Origin: Sycobia sp. Sy_11 | Taxonomy: Eukaryota > Arthropoda > Insecta > Hymenoptera > Epichrysomallidae | Direction: 5' to 3' | Assembly: GCA_018907035.1 (NCBI GenBank) | Contig: JACCIC010000140.1 | Coordinates: 1,061,501-1,125,500 of the forward strand | DNA length: 64,000 nt | Program-made: the position numbers and the translations under genes | The notes under the pieces: generated by a model | What the model was told of the DNA's origin: nothing | The model's input: the letters and a program-made list of their open reading frames with translations, nothing else | The model's database searches: none | Shown: piece after piece, positions 35,214 through 46,884 of the stretch | How positions within the stretch are numbered: position 1 is the first letter of the stretch | Layout: each line of letters opens with the position of its first letter

Positions 35214-35450
35214 GATACCGGCATAAGTTTATCAGTCGAATAAATCGCGCGTGCATTATCTCGTTTAATATTGATTTAATGCCCGGGGCAGCGGGGACGA
35301 ATTGTAGATACGAATGGCCTTCTTCGACGTTTTATCGCCGAACGATGTAATTAAAAGCGTCCATGGATAAATGATTATTCGTCCGTTCGACGACGGGTTG
35401 GATGTTAATGTAAATTAACTCCTTAAAGTTCTCGATTTTATTGAGCAAAT

Positions 35451-35475
35451 GAGAGAGAGAGAGAGAGAGAGAGAA
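35451..35475. repeat. (GA)n microsatellite
   Basis: About 12 GA units. A CT array, its reverse complement, lies about 415 bases downstream. Confidence 0.94.
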
Positions 35476-35890
35476 ATTGACGCCGCTGCATTTTTAATTA
35501 AAAAAAGAAAAAGTAAAATTTGCAAGACGTTGTGCAAGGCTTCACCTGATCTGACGGGCCACCGACATAATACATTTATTAAACAAACAAGATAAATGAC
35601 GCAGAGAACGAGAATCGTACAGATTTCGTTCTATAATAGATGGCTTATCTTTGCCAACCAAGAAAAAGAAAAAGAACGAAACTCTGTTCTCGGGAAATTC
35701 TCGCGGAAAGGATCTTCTTGGAAAGGATCGAAAGCGCAGATCGTCGGATGACTTAAGCCGAACGCGGTGTGTCGGAGTCGTTTGCCAAAAACCGCGAATT
35801 ACCACGATAGTAGAACGAATTCGGCATACAGACGTCGGGCAAGATTTATCGACCCTTCAGCAGCTAGAAAAGTTCGAGATTTTTTTTCAC

Positions 35891-35891
35891 C

Positions 35892-35938
<47 letters not shown>
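35891..35938. repeat. (CT)n microsatellite
   Basis: About 23 CT units with one CCT interruption. Confidence 0.95.
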
Positions 35939-35940
<2 letters not shown>

Positions 35941-36487
35941 GCTCACGAATAACATAAGAATTCGTTCGATGCGACGGATTTCGAAAGAATTTCCATGCTA
36001 ACGGGTGTATAAACTTATTTGTCGGGTATCGAAACACCTCAATAGACGTAGTTTGCCTGGCGACGGGAGATCGATCATAATTCCGTTTTAAAATAATCGC
36101 AATTTATTCCATCCATCGGGAATTTTCAGGCTCGAGGTTTCATTTTAAATTCAGATACCGTCGATCGACCCGTGGAAATTTCAATAAATTGCTCTGGACC
36201 GAATTAAAAATTAGCCGGGGAAACATGTGGAACATTGCTCACTGAAAAATCACAAATATTATTATTAAGGAATAATTTCGTGTCCTAGGTGGACGATTGG
36301 GCTCAACGGCAGGATGAGTAAGCGCTTTACATATTTTGTACTGTGTACGGTAGGAGATGGTTTTCAAATGTCACTGATTTCAACACGATATTAAATATTT
36401 TTCATTCATTTATAATCGAACGCATAAAATAGAGCAATTTACATTGTAAGTATTATATTTTTCTTCACATCTTTCTAACGTGTTCAG

Positions 36488-36771
36488 GAATATTAACAGC
36501 TGACCCGGAGCGAAACGTACGCAACTCTAGTTCTGTGCTAGTTACACCTGACCTTGGAGAATACGCACTAAACGAGCCGTCGAATCGGGGTCTAAAGAAA
36601 ATATTGCTTAAACATAGTAAAAACGCGGAAAAAATAACTGCTCCTGAAAAAATTTTCCGTTCCACTGCCACTCCTTTACATACGAATTTAACAATTATCC
36701 CGATCCACTCGAGCAAAACATACAATGCTATAAATATTTTTCAAAGAAGTCGCGATCATAAAATTCCATAG
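36488..36771 (+). CDS. Possible 3'-terminal coding exon, unrecognised product
   Basis: A pyrimidine-rich tract with a CTAAC branch-like word ends in TTCAG at 36483-36487. The frame then runs open for about 94 codons to TAG at 36769-36771, and AATAAA follows at 36813-36818, 42 bases after the stop. Acceptor, open frame, stop and poly(A) signal are in the order expected of a last exon. The translation is basic and mixed, with an early Asp/Glu-Pro-Arg region and a Lys-Lys-Ile-Leu-Leu-Lys segment in the middle. I know no family. The exon would enter in phase 1. Against it: no upstream exon of matching phase is identified, AATAAA is common in AT-rich DNA, and an 86-codon minus frame is open over the same bases. 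Confidence 0.22.
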
Positions 36772-36812
36772 TCACATCATATACAATTATATAAATATAT
36801 ATCATACGTACG

Positions 36813-36818
36813 AATAAA
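36813..36818 (+). terminator. Poly(A) signal AATAAA
   Basis: It lies 42 bases after the stop of the possible last exon at 36488-36771 and runs into an A-tract. It has meaning only if that exon is real. Confidence 0.2.
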
Positions 36819-36991
36819 AAAAAAAAACTAAAAAAAAAGTACAAAGAGTATCCTCGTTATGTAGGCAAACAATATTCTTTAACAGCGTATAAATTTAGAA
36901 ACGAAGGAATTTCCGCGACTCCCACGGTACCCCGAGGGGCCTCGCCTTTCAACAGGTACCCCGATAACGATCCCTACGTGGCGTCACTAGG

Positions 36992-36992
<1 letters not shown>

Positions 36993-37034
<42 letters not shown>
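36993..37034. repeat. (TA)n microsatellite
   Basis: About 21 TA units, ending directly at CAGGGC. Confidence 0.96.
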
Positions 37035-37037
<3 letters not shown>

Positions 37038-37110
37038 GGCTAGACTTACCCATATTACCATCCTGCGCAAGAAGTTCCATGCGCCCCTGCCTTCTACGGC
37101 CATAAAAAGA
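37035..37110. mobile_element. Possible hAT-type transposon end
   Basis: CAGGGCTAGACTTACCCAT at 37035 begins directly after the TA array and is followed within 45 bases by GCGCCCC. A CAGGG-C start and an early GGCGCCC-type block are typical of terminal repeats of one group of hAT elements (ZMYM-like). The usual 8-base target duplication cannot be judged because one flank is a TA array. I found no matching terminus and no reliable transposase in the next kilobase. Confidence 0.22.
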
Positions 37111-38220
37111 AAAGATATCAGATAAGAAATTTGTGTTTCTTTAAACACAGAGTTAAACTCAATGATTTGATGTAGAATTATAAAGATCTTAATCTCTAAT
37201 CTAAACAAAGACAAGAACTTTGATTTGCCACGTTAGAGATTAAAATTTAATCCATTTCAAATGGTTTATTTAATAAAATTATTTTTTTTCGCTTTTATGT
37301 TTGCAACAACTTTAATAATCCGTTGAAAATCTGATTTTTTGAAAATGTCATTTTTCATAGACAATCAAAGTTGAACAATTGAATTCTTCCTCGCCTATTG
37401 TGGACAATATATATGTTTTAATTAGTTTCAGTTTTTGCTGAAAAACTTTTAACACCCGTAGCTTTTTTAATAAAATTCAGTAGGAAATCCAAACAGTAAG
37501 AGATAGATGCACTGTATTATTTACAATTATGCAATTTATAATAATTATTGGTATGACATTTTCGAAGTTGTTACAGAAGCTTTGAATGCCAATCAATTTA
37601 TTGCATCAATCTTTTCCGTTGATATGAGATTTATCGGTTGAAGTTACTTCGAAATTTTGACATTTCTACAATAATTCGTTTTTATGCGATATAAATTCTT
37701 CATATTATATAAGGAAAGTTCAAAAAAATAATGTGATCATAAAACTGAGCAAATGATTCATACAATAAGTGTATCGACTAGCGAATTGAAAAATTTTCTT
37801 TCAGATTTGATTTTTTGGCGATCGAGATATTAGTTGATCTAGTCATAATTCACGCTTCATAAACCTTCTTGCCTTTTTCTTTTAAAACGATTTGAATATT
37901 CCATTCCGAGATTAATTTTTTTTACATCTGTAATAGCATGTTTCAATTTAGATTCTCTTTAATACATAACAAATTTAAGATATTCCTTTACGAAATTCGC
38001 ACATACATCGATGCCGATCTTTTTATATTGCACGGAATTGCATACATGGCTAACCCCAAGAACCATCGAAAGTTTGACCGAGAATATGGAGCTGACGGAG
38101 GTGGAGTAATGCACAGCAATTGTATTTAACAGAGATTCCTATGTATACTAGTGTCGCAGAAAGGGGAGACCAAGCAGAAACATCCATCATTCGTCTATTC
38201 GATTTGATTTCATCAAAAAT
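37111..38220. other. AT-rich noncoding stretch
   Basis: AT-rich. A 63-codon ATG frame at 37938-38129 has a mixed translation but no splice, signal or motif. If the hAT terminus is real, decayed transposon interior may lie here, but I cannot show it. Confidence 0.45.
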
Positions 38221-38264
38221 TTGTGTGTGTGTGTGCGTGCGTACGTGCGCGTGTGCGTGTGTAC
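38221..38264. repeat. Degenerate (TG)n/(CG)n tract
   Basis: GT units with CG substitutions. It is an alternating purine-pyrimidine tract with Z-DNA potential. Confidence 0.85.
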
Positions 38265-39375
38265 GCCGCAGGATCGTAAGCGCGCGCTGATTGAATACGA
38301 TCATTGGGCTCTTTTCGCGCGTCGAACGCGCCGATGTCGCCGCCTCGAGTTTTCCTCCGCAAGCGGATCGCAATAGAGCGGTACGAGTGCAATTCTCGAG
38401 CTAATCCACTCGCCGAACGCTCGATCCTCGGGACTTTTTCATTTTCGCACGAGTCACCGAAGTAATTACTTTTCGCTTTTTTATACGCCGCCCGGCTGCG
38501 GTTACGCGTGCGGCGAAACCAGGCGATACGCGCACAGTATAACGCGAACCTTTTTCCTGCACGCTTTTACGGTATACCGAGGCGATGTTGTTAGACGCTT
38601 GCTTTTATAATAGAAAAAGAGTCACGATCAACTGTACAAATTTATATATATATATAGATATACACGATGGCATTTATCTGGATTTATTGAACAATGGATT
38701 AGATTCGAATTAGTAGTCAAGGATGAATCGATTGTGGCCTGAATTATTTGAATTATTTTTAAGACATAATGATGTAGATTGCGAATACAATCGTCTAGAT
38801 GTATATTTAAAAAGTCTAATAATCGTAATGGAATTATCTCGCTGAGTAACTGAGGGGGAATACTAGTTTGAAATTCCCAAATGAAAAAAGAGAACGTTTC
38901 AAATATGTTAATAAAATGATGGTAATACATATATCCTAGGAGGTAGAGCCTTACATAAACGTAGAAATCAACAAATTATATCGATAGAATATCATAAGAT
39001 TTATACTGGCATTTCGGAGCATTGTATGATGTTCAATTATCGCGCAAGATCGCTTGGATAAAAAAATAGCATTAAAAAAATAGCATTAAATTCGTGGCCA
39101 TAACGATATTTCGCCAATTTTGAGATTTCCCCAGTTTTCCTTCACAGCGACCTCATTACGATTAGAATTTTTCAGGTATCTACCTGCCCGACCTCCTTTT
39201 TTACATATATAGTATTCACAAATCATTATGATATTAACACATATAGTCGTGTGATTCGTTGTTATATACGTAAATTTGTTATTATATCGTTCTGTTTCGT
39301 CAAGTGCTCAGCGACTCTTCGATTAATTTTTAAATATATATTGCGCATTGTATTTAGACTTTGAATATAATGAAC

Positions 39376-39377
<2 letters not shown>
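38265..39377. other. CpG-rich patch, then AT-rich stretch
   Basis: CpG-rich to about 38600, then AT-rich. A 15-base unit containing AAAAATAGCATTAA is tandemly duplicated at about 39060-39090. The minus frame 38628-38930 (100 codons) starts in AT-rich DNA and is L/I-rich; it has no motif. Confidence 0.5.

Positions 39378-39436
<59 letters not shown>
39378..39436. repeat. (TA)n microsatellite
   Basis: About 29 TA units, among the longest pure arrays here. Confidence 0.97.
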
Positions 39437-39439
<3 letters not shown>

Positions 39440-41225
39440 TAGTAAAAAGTACACGCAAACTTCTAGTCCTCTTACCCAAGGATTCCAAGAAAAATGCAAG
39501 AATCAAATCATCCTAAATTTGACGACTTCTTATGTTGAATACACATTTTATACTATGATCCGAGTGAATTTCATTTGAACGCATCGGACAACCAATTCAA
39601 AACTACAAATGTATCGGTAAATTAATACACGTCCAGCTGAAGAATCTGGACTGGAGAATCTGAGAAAAAGCTAATGAATTATTCGGAAAAACCGTTTGGC
39701 AAATGAAACGCCCTCCGCCCGTAGCCCCAACGAAACATATAATCGCCACGGCAATGGAACTAGATGTTTCGCGCGTGCTTCTGAATGCGACTCGATTGGA
39801 TTGGCGTCGATTCGAGATAGGTCCTCGCTCGCTTCGTCGATGGGCGTACGGTTAAATTCCCAACTATAAATCGTCACGTCCAGCAAATATTAACGCAATT
39901 AGCGCGTCCTTCTTTTTCATCGCGCCGTTCGTGGCCGACGCGGCACCTTTTTCACGGCTCCGGCGCAGCGTTAATCGCTGCTTCGCGCAATTACCCGCTG
40001 CGCCCACTGTCGGTTCGATCGCGCATTATCATTATGGTTATCGGCTCGATTTAGTGGTCGCACGCGAAGGTGTTTCATAAAATGAACAGGAACAGACTCC
40101 GGCGTGCGAAATTCATCGGTGGGCTTTGGACGATTTCGGGTGAGGGGGGGGGGGATCCAAGGTCGTTTCAAACGTGTCGAATTCAATTTCGTCATTGTCT
40201 CTCACTTTTACGAAAACTTCCTAACGTCGCGGCTTTCTTTTTACGCGAGTATTGGTCCGCTTCAACGGCCGTCCTCTGGTCGCTGCCGACATTAGGCTAC
40301 GTATAAGCGAGAGTTAGCCCGATAATGCGACGCTCGGTGCTTTGCCGCAATTATACCGCAACAAAAGGATTTATTGCGAGTGAAAGAGGAACGGCGAGAG
40401 AGAGAGGGGGGGGGGGAGGTCGATTGACACGAAACACAGATACTGCTTAAGGAAAATAATTAAAATGAAAATGATAAATATAACGCTGTTGGCAAAGGAT
40501 GAGAATCTGGCCGGGCTCATCGGAAAATTTACAAAAATTGCGCATCTGCTTCGTCCAACGTTTCGAGCCGCTCCGACACATCTGCCAGGAGCTGACGAGA
40601 TAAATGTGGGCGAGTATTGATTCGGTAAATTTCATCGATACAGTATATATTTGTGTTCTTTGTTAACGGCAATTCGTACATTTCAGATACTGCCGGGGAT
40701 GATTCTAAAGTAAGGACAGTCCGACTGTCATCAAAATTATACTATTTTCTGAAGATTTTGAGAGCGATTATAAAAATATTTGCCAAATTCATCGTTGTAC
40801 TCTATGCGGTGTAGCCTTGCGCAATCGCAATTAGCGAGATTTTACCGTTTCTCATTAAGTGCGCGAGGCTGTGCATTCTTTCAGAAATATTTAAAATATT
40901 CACGTAATTACGGCGGGTAGCTTTGAATTTAAAGTTAAAACGTTTTAAATTGAAAGACTAATTGAAATTTCGGGAAAAAAAAAATCTATTTCGTTTCGGA
41001 AATTTCTGTAATTTTGATAAAAATACACCTACAGAGTCAAACAATGAAGACAGACGTATAGGCAAAATTCAAATTATCGCCGATTAGTTCGAATGAAAAG
41101 TTGTTTTTACAGTACGCGACAAGGGGCGTCATCCGGAAAAATTCCACGACCGCGTCGAGGCCGTATCGAGAAATGACAAACAAAAACGCGCCGATCGAAC
41201 GCACATATCGGGCGCTTTAATTTTC
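39440..41225. other. Noncoding stretch, GC-rich in its middle
   Basis: AT-rich to 39700 and again after 40430, with CpG-rich DNA between. G-runs of ten or so occur at about 40144-40153 and 40407-40418. Frames are short and opposed. No gene. Confidence 0.5.
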
Positions 41226-41226
41226 A

Positions 41227-41622
41227 ATGTCGCTCGCTCGGAGGCCCACTCCACCCCGCGCCGCCGTCCGATACGCTCCGCAATCGCGGTCGACGGTGCT
41301 GGAATCCTCTGCGTTACAAATCATCGACGAGGCTCGATATTTCGGCGAGTTCGAGGCCGCGTTCGATTCGTCCCGCGCATTGTTAGTTAGCGCTGCATCG
41401 GCGGGATTTTTGCAGGGGAGCAGAGGGCCGAGGGATAGATATATAAATCTGGAAAGAGCGCCTTCGACGACATATTTGCTCTGTTTGAATCGACGGTCTA
41501 TCCGTTTTACGTCCGCGAACTGCGCGCGCGCGTCTCTCTCTCATTCTCTCTCTTTCTGCGCATGGGCGCGCGCGTGGGTGTTGTCTATGTATATTATGAA
41601 ACTATGGGAGATGTATCTTTAA
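41227..41622 (+). other. Unrecognised 131-codon open frame
   Basis: The frame opens with ATG and runs through CpG-rich DNA. Residues about 25-90 have a mixed, protein-like composition with A/S/E/D-rich segments. The end runs into Ser-His-Ser-Leu low complexity from a CT-rich patch. No family, signal peptide or splice structure is seen. Probably fortuitous. Confidence 0.12.
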
Positions 41623-42060
41623 CATTTCAAATATTTCTGCAATCATCAGGATGAAAGGTGTCATATTAATTTTTGATTAAATTGAATTATTTATACATTA
41701 CATAAATTTTCTACGCGTGCATAAATTACACTCTTACATCGCAGAGCAATTAAATTTAATTCAAAGGTAGAAAAATAGTTTTCTGACGACTTTGCTGTAT
41801 TAATTGCTCAAAGTCAATGTTACATTTTAGCAATTTAAATTGGTACATATTTACTTTTAAAATATCCGAGGGTACCTGAAAAATCTAATCTGATTAATTA
41901 TTAATGAGAATGATCTGAAATTACTGGACGTGATAAATTAATGAATATCGAAATATCGACAATAACTAAATATTTAACTGATTGTAATTATCGTTACAGC
42001 AGCTCGAAAATGCCGCGCTTTCAAATACCGTATAAAAAATTCTTTTTCAATTTGCAATTC
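41623..42060. other. AT-rich noncoding stretch
   Basis: AT-rich unique sequence with nothing recognisable. Confidence 0.6.
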
Positions 42061-43674
42061 TCAAGTTAAATTAGAAAACAGTCCCCCCCCCCCCGAGAGG
42101 TAAATATGCCGACCCTTTACAATTAGTCGTGTACCTGCGTACACCAGTGCACTTGGAGCTCGGGGCAGGAGTTTGCTGGAGGAGGGTGAAAAGGGAGAGA
42201 AAAAAACCCATCCTGCATCCCCCGGCCTTATTTCCGGCATTTCAAAGCGGCTCCGCATAACAAGCTCCGTAAAACAAAAAAAAGGGCAAAAAACAAAAAA
42301 ACAAAAAAAGTACAGGCAAAACAAAAAGAAGAAAGGCCGCTGCGAGACTAATCGCGAGCTCCTCCCTCGTCTGCATATTAGATCGGCAGCCTTTTCGCAG
42401 TAGCCCCCCACCCCGGCCCCTCTCTTCATCAACCTTCCAGCTCCTCGGCCACAACCGCCACAAATCCAATTTTGGAACAGCGACAGTTTTCGAAAGCCTT
42501 GCTGTGTGCGCATGTTATACATGCGCTCTTCGCGTGCGCACAGGCAGAATATGCACGCGCGCGACCGCTTAACGCCAAATAACACCCAACGTAATTCAGC
42601 GTCCCGGCAGATACGTACGAATTCGATCGCGGGGCGGGGGGGGGGTTATGATCCCCCTAGGCCAATGCGATTTTCCGAGGAGAAAACGAGATCGAGAGGT
42701 ATCAGGCCCGGCGGAACCGCGGGCGATTCGCGTCCGTGCTCCCGATGCCGCCGCGAATGCGATTCGTCGAAGAAAGTCGGGTTACGCGCCCGCGTCGAAG
42801 TACGGACAAAAATCCGGCTGGCGAAACTCGAGGAAAAAGGAAAGAACGACAAAGGAACGAGAAACAGAGAGTGGGAACGAGAGAAGGGGAGTGCGAGTTT
42901 GTCTTTGCGCGTGGTGCGTTATAGGAAATTGGATCTTGTAATTGTACATTTTTCAACCTTGACGTTTGTCTGGTATATCGACGTAATTATAACGACGTTT
43001 GACGTTTAATGACGGCAGCATTATTTATGCGCATGATTTATCGATGTCTTCGCTACTTGGACATTAAATAAATTATTTACTGACTATTAATCGCACGTCC
43101 GACGCATCGAGGCCTACGTTTGGAAAGTTAGACAATATTGTTGGCTTTACTTCTCCTGAATTACGTATATCTTTGAGCCACAAACTGGACGAGGCAATTC
43201 GTTTTGCCAGACGGAGGACTAAATTTAATACGAAGATCGCGTAAATCAGACGATATTTATCATCCCTTCGATAATCTATGCTTTGGATGGCTGTATCGGC
43301 GCGGAGGCTAGCAGACGCCATTTCGATCCTCGCACGGAGGAAAGAGCGGCTCGACGCATCGGGCGCCTTTCGGGCGCGCAAAGTTTCGACGCTGCTGCCT
43401 CTCGGATAATTGAGTATTTTTTTCTCTTACAGCTCGGATTCTACGAGGATCATTCCGATTAACGCCGGTCCGACCGAAATTACGGTTACATTAGTTGAAT
43501 TTAATAAAAAAATTTATTCGCTACGATTTTTATACACGCTGCGTATGGCAAAATTGACATTGCCGAGCGTATACGTCGAATAGTATTTTACGGCCGTCGT
43601 AGATTCCAAAACGAATTCCCCCACCTCCCGCCCCTCGTTTCCTTCGAACGTATACATACACCAACCACCCCCCC
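42061..43674. other. CpG-rich block without accepted genes
   Basis: C-run at 42080-42093, an A-rich run at 42271-42333 and CpG-rich DNA thereafter. Long frames on both strands (minus 42061-42585, plus 42506-43009 and others) overlap in all phases. The minus frame reads the A-rich run as poly-Phe. This is typical of stop-poor noncoding DNA. Confidence 0.45.
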
Positions 43675-43693
43675 CACACACACACACACACAC
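43675..43693. repeat. (CA)n microsatellite
   Basis: About nine CA units after a C-run. Confidence 0.9.
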
Positions 43694-43702
43694 GAAGTGG
43701 CC

Positions 43703-43741
43703 GACGTCACGTGTATAAAACTATATAGGCACCGTATAAAA
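43703..43741 (+). promoter_or_regulatory. CRE/E-box next to TATA boxes
   Basis: GACGTCACGTG at 43703-43713 combines a GACGTC palindrome with a CACGTG E-box; GTCACGTG is also the core of CLEAR/M-box sites bound by MITF/TFEB-type factors. TATAAAA follows at once at 43714-43720 and again at 43735-43741. A possible exon lies about 430 bases downstream at 44176. This is the most promoter-like cluster I see, but no initiator at the correct spacing is clear. Confidence 0.25.
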
Positions 43742-43864
43742 TCCACATAAAACTCTCATTATTATCGTGACAACGAATGGGTCTCGGCGACGCGCGTCAC
43801 CGTCGCTCTTTACTCGCTCCCGCACCCCGCGCGAAACGCGCCTGAAGAGCGGCGCGAAAAAGAA

Positions 43865-43883
43865 CGCGCGCGCGCGCGCGCGC
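43865..43883. repeat. (CG)n tract
   Basis: About nine to ten uninterrupted CG units, which would be Z-DNA-prone and also a dense run of CpG methylation sites. Confidence 0.9.
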
Positions 43884-44131
43884 CCGTAAACCGATCGAGT
43901 GGGCGAGCATGTATCTATATATATATTCAGTATACCCGTGTGGGAGAGCGCGTGGAGGGGTCGCGGTATGAGAGCGCGTTATTTTGTTATCGCGGACGGG
44001 ATCATAATGGCCGGTGGGTGGGGGGAGCGTGGGGCGGAAGAGTGTTATAGGGAGTTACGGCGCGCGCTGACTGTCGATGTTGACTCGGCGGCGTTATAAA
44101 CGCAGCATTAGGAGTTGACCCATATACGTAC

Positions 44132-44157
44132 TGTGTGCGTGTGTGTGTGTGTGTGTA
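44132..44157. repeat. (TG)n microsatellite
   Basis: About 12 TG units with one CG near the start. Confidence 0.92.
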
Positions 44158-44175
44158 TAAAGATACTTGTGCCAG

Positions 44176-44312
44176 TTTGTCCAACGTACATGGCGACCCC
44201 TATGGCGCGCGAACCCGCTCCGCTTACGGATTATCGTCGCGAAGCAAGAAGACGACAGGGCGAATAAGCGCGGCTGATTATTCGCGGTACAGATCCTATG
44301 TGGGCAGCGAAG
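44176..44312 (+). CDS. Possible coding exon, Ser/Arg/Tyr-rich, unrecognised
   Basis: An AG at 44174-44175 is followed by about 45 open codons, ending at GCGAAG before GTAAGAGT at 44313, a near-perfect 5' splice site. The peptide is rich in Ser, Arg, Tyr and Gly, with a Lys-Lys pair in the middle and an Arg-Tyr-Arg-Ser-Tyr run near the end. This resembles the disordered heads of filament-type or muscle proteins in general character only. The exon would enter with one base and leave with one base of a split codon. Weak points: the acceptor follows a TG array rather than a good pyrimidine tract, and the DNA is CpG-rich and stop-poor. Confidence 0.2.
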
Positions 44313-44319
44313 GTAAGAG

Positions 44320-45401
44320 TAATGACGTAGCACTCGAGAATACCACGCGCTCGATTTCGTTTCATCGTCGCGCGTTCTTTTAACGAACCGCGTACGCGCT
44401 TGTCGAGCAACGCGCGAGATCGTGGCGAATCGTCCGCCCCCTCCCCCCACCTTGACGCGTTTCGGTGGCCTCGTGCAATAAAAACGGGACATTCGAATGA
44501 CCCCCCCCCCGCCGCGGGCGTAAAGCGCGGAAGATCCGCGAAACTTTACAACGCTCCGCGGCGCGGTTTATCGTCACGTTATTGTACGTAGCGCCTCGAC
44601 GCAGCGTCGCCCGCGCCAGACGGGCCGGCAGTTACGTGGAATCTAATCTCGCCATTAGTCGGCCGTAATTGAAATTATGGCGATGTCGAGTCGACTTTAC
44701 CACCCGTAAAGCGTATACGGCGACGTACAAAAACGTACGAATGCAGGCTGCCGATAATTAGGAGAGCGAGCGCCGGTCGCCGACAGCCGGGACGCCGAGG
44801 CTAAGCTTGGCCCGACGATTATTTAACATTGAGTAATGTCGTTGCTTATGTCAATCGTGGCCGTCGTTAAAGTATGATGTAGACAAATATTATGTATTAA
44901 TTCGACCGATGAGTGATTTTTTGATTTAGCTATATATTCTGTTTGATGGTCGAGTGAAAAGTATTCTTGAAAATGTTTTGGCAGATCTCTTGGGGTCTTT
45001 TGATTTCTTATTGATTATTTAGCGGAGAAGGCGAAAGGAAAAGGTGTGCAAACAATTATTAAAATAATTATTATTTTACGAAGCCAAGCGTGCGATTCTC
45101 ATGCACGATTGATAATTTTACAAAAAAAAAAAAGCAAAACAAAAAAAAAACAAAAAAAACACACAGAAATCGTTCGCCTCGGACAATTCCGTTTCGGCCT
45201 CTCCCTCGAGCCGATCGTCCGCGCGGTAAACTTTAAAAGTGTCCCAGACCCCGTTAATCTCGATTATCCCGCCAACGAATCAACGCCATCGGCCGCTCGT
45301 TAATCCTTGGACTAGCTCGCTTACGCACGCGCAATTAGACCGCCTCCGAATCCGACAAACCTTCCTCCCCTCCCCCTCCCCCACCCCACACCTCGTCCAC
45401 C
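44320..45401. other. CpG-rich, then AT-rich noncoding
   Basis: CpG-rich to about 44820 with a C-run at 44501-44510, then AT-rich with an A-rich tract at 45121-45160. Opposed short frames only. Confidence 0.5.
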
Positions 45402-45421
45402 TCCGCCGCCGCCGCCGCCGT
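45402..45421. repeat. (CCG)n trinucleotide repeat
   Basis: Six to seven CCG units followed by TCGT/CGTCGT decay. Confidence 0.88.
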
Positions 45422-45545
45422 CGTTGTCGACGTCGTCGGTGTATCGCGGGGGTGGTATTACGGGATCGTCCGTCAGCCGCCGGCCGATACTCGCCCGACT
45501 CTGCCCGACCGCCTCCCGTTACTGCCGGCTGCGCATCGGATTATA

Positions 45546-45567
45546 TATCTATCTATCTATCTATCTA

Positions 45568-45620
<53 letters not shown>
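45546..45620. repeat. (ATCT)n-(AT)n compound repeat
   Basis: About six ATCT units pass into about 25 AT units. The 213-codon plus frame 45239-45880 runs through it as Tyr-Ile/Leu-Ser repeats and is rejected. Confidence 0.96.
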
Positions 45621-45622
<2 letters not shown>

Positions 45623-45899
45623 ATACATGGAGCAACTCGACACACAACAGGAGAGACTTCGGAAATCCGATTTCGAGGCCGAACAGCCGTCGACGGAGGT
45701 CGTGGGGTGAAAAGGAGGGGGGTGGGGAGTCGCGCTGCACCTCCACGCATGTCCGCGAGAAGAGGGCTCGTAGTTACGTTTCACCAATTAATCGCCATTC
45801 GATGCTTATTAAATATTGAATGCTTTAAGCCGGTTGGGTGGAAACGAGGGCCAAGACGCGGAATAAACGAGTTGAAATGACGATTCGCGCTAACTGGAG

Positions 45900-46880
45900 A
45901 TTCTTTAAATTATGGAGGAAATAAAGATGAATTTTTAATACTGACAAATATTTTTATCGATATTACAGTCAGTATAAAATAATATTAATTATATTGACAA
46001 GTCGGAGTGTCATTTTAAAAAGAATGTCAATTTGTTTACTGTTTGTTTACTCTTTATTTCCTTTTCTTCGGATAAATTTTCTTCCGTACGTAAATTTGGG
46101 ACTTCTAATTTCCTTATCATTCAGGAAACGTTACGTATTGTTTCAGAGCTATAAAATATCTGTACAGCGATTGAATATCTGAAATTTATATATGTATTAA
46201 AAAAAAAATTGTTCTTGTGTTTATTGCTATTTCATACACTGTTTTTGATGCGTTTCATTATTACATTAAAATGTTATATAGCTTTATTAATTTTTATAGA
46301 GGAATAAAATGTTTTCGAAGTAAATGTTGATTTTTTTTTTGTAAAACCTTAACTCAAACGATCAAAATGATAACTAATAAAAATTTTTATCAGTACCTGT
46401 TTTCATACTTTCATAATTATTTTATACTAATCATAAGGTGCTTCGTATTCATGTGATATTAAAAACATTTGCGGTATATAATTAGCTTTTCTATCAAAAA
46501 GTCCGTCCGGTTTAAATTCATTTTTGTCTCTTTATAAATAAAAATGGATATGTTCGACAGTATTGGACTGATTGCACTATCCATAATTAAAATAATTAAT
46601 TTTTCTTATTTGCCAAAAGAGTGACATTACGGTTATTTATTTATTTCGCTTCAAGTTTTGGAACTCGTTTCAAATCAAACATAGACTTTAAAGTTAGTTT
46701 TTTTTTTTTTAATTTAATTTAAGTTTTAATAATAATAATTGTTGATTTAACTAGAGGAATCTAAACTTTATTCTAATATATAACTTTATTTAATTAGTGG
46801 AATACAACTGTGATCAATGCACTGATAAATCAACTAATGAATTACACGTGAAAATACAATATAATAGTAAGTACAAATGT
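45900..46880. other. AT-rich noncoding stretch
   Basis: Strongly AT-rich with T-runs. No recognisable element. Confidence 0.55.
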
Positions 46881-46884
46881 AGCA

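Larger units (their letters stand above)
35220..36487. other. Noncoding stretch with GA and CT arrays
   Basis: Mixed composition. The only structure is the two arrays listed. A 116-codon plus frame (35651-36001) runs through the CT array as Ser-Leu repeats and is rejected. Confidence 0.45.

Noticed and set aside
42061..42585. 174-codon minus-strand frame
   Set aside because: A poly-Phe/Leu segment comes from an A-rich run, and Gly-rich ends come from C-runs. Opposing frames are equally open.
45239..45880. 213-codon plus-strand frame
   Set aside because: It runs through the CCG and ATCT/AT arrays; poly-Arg and Tyr-Ile repeats account for its length.
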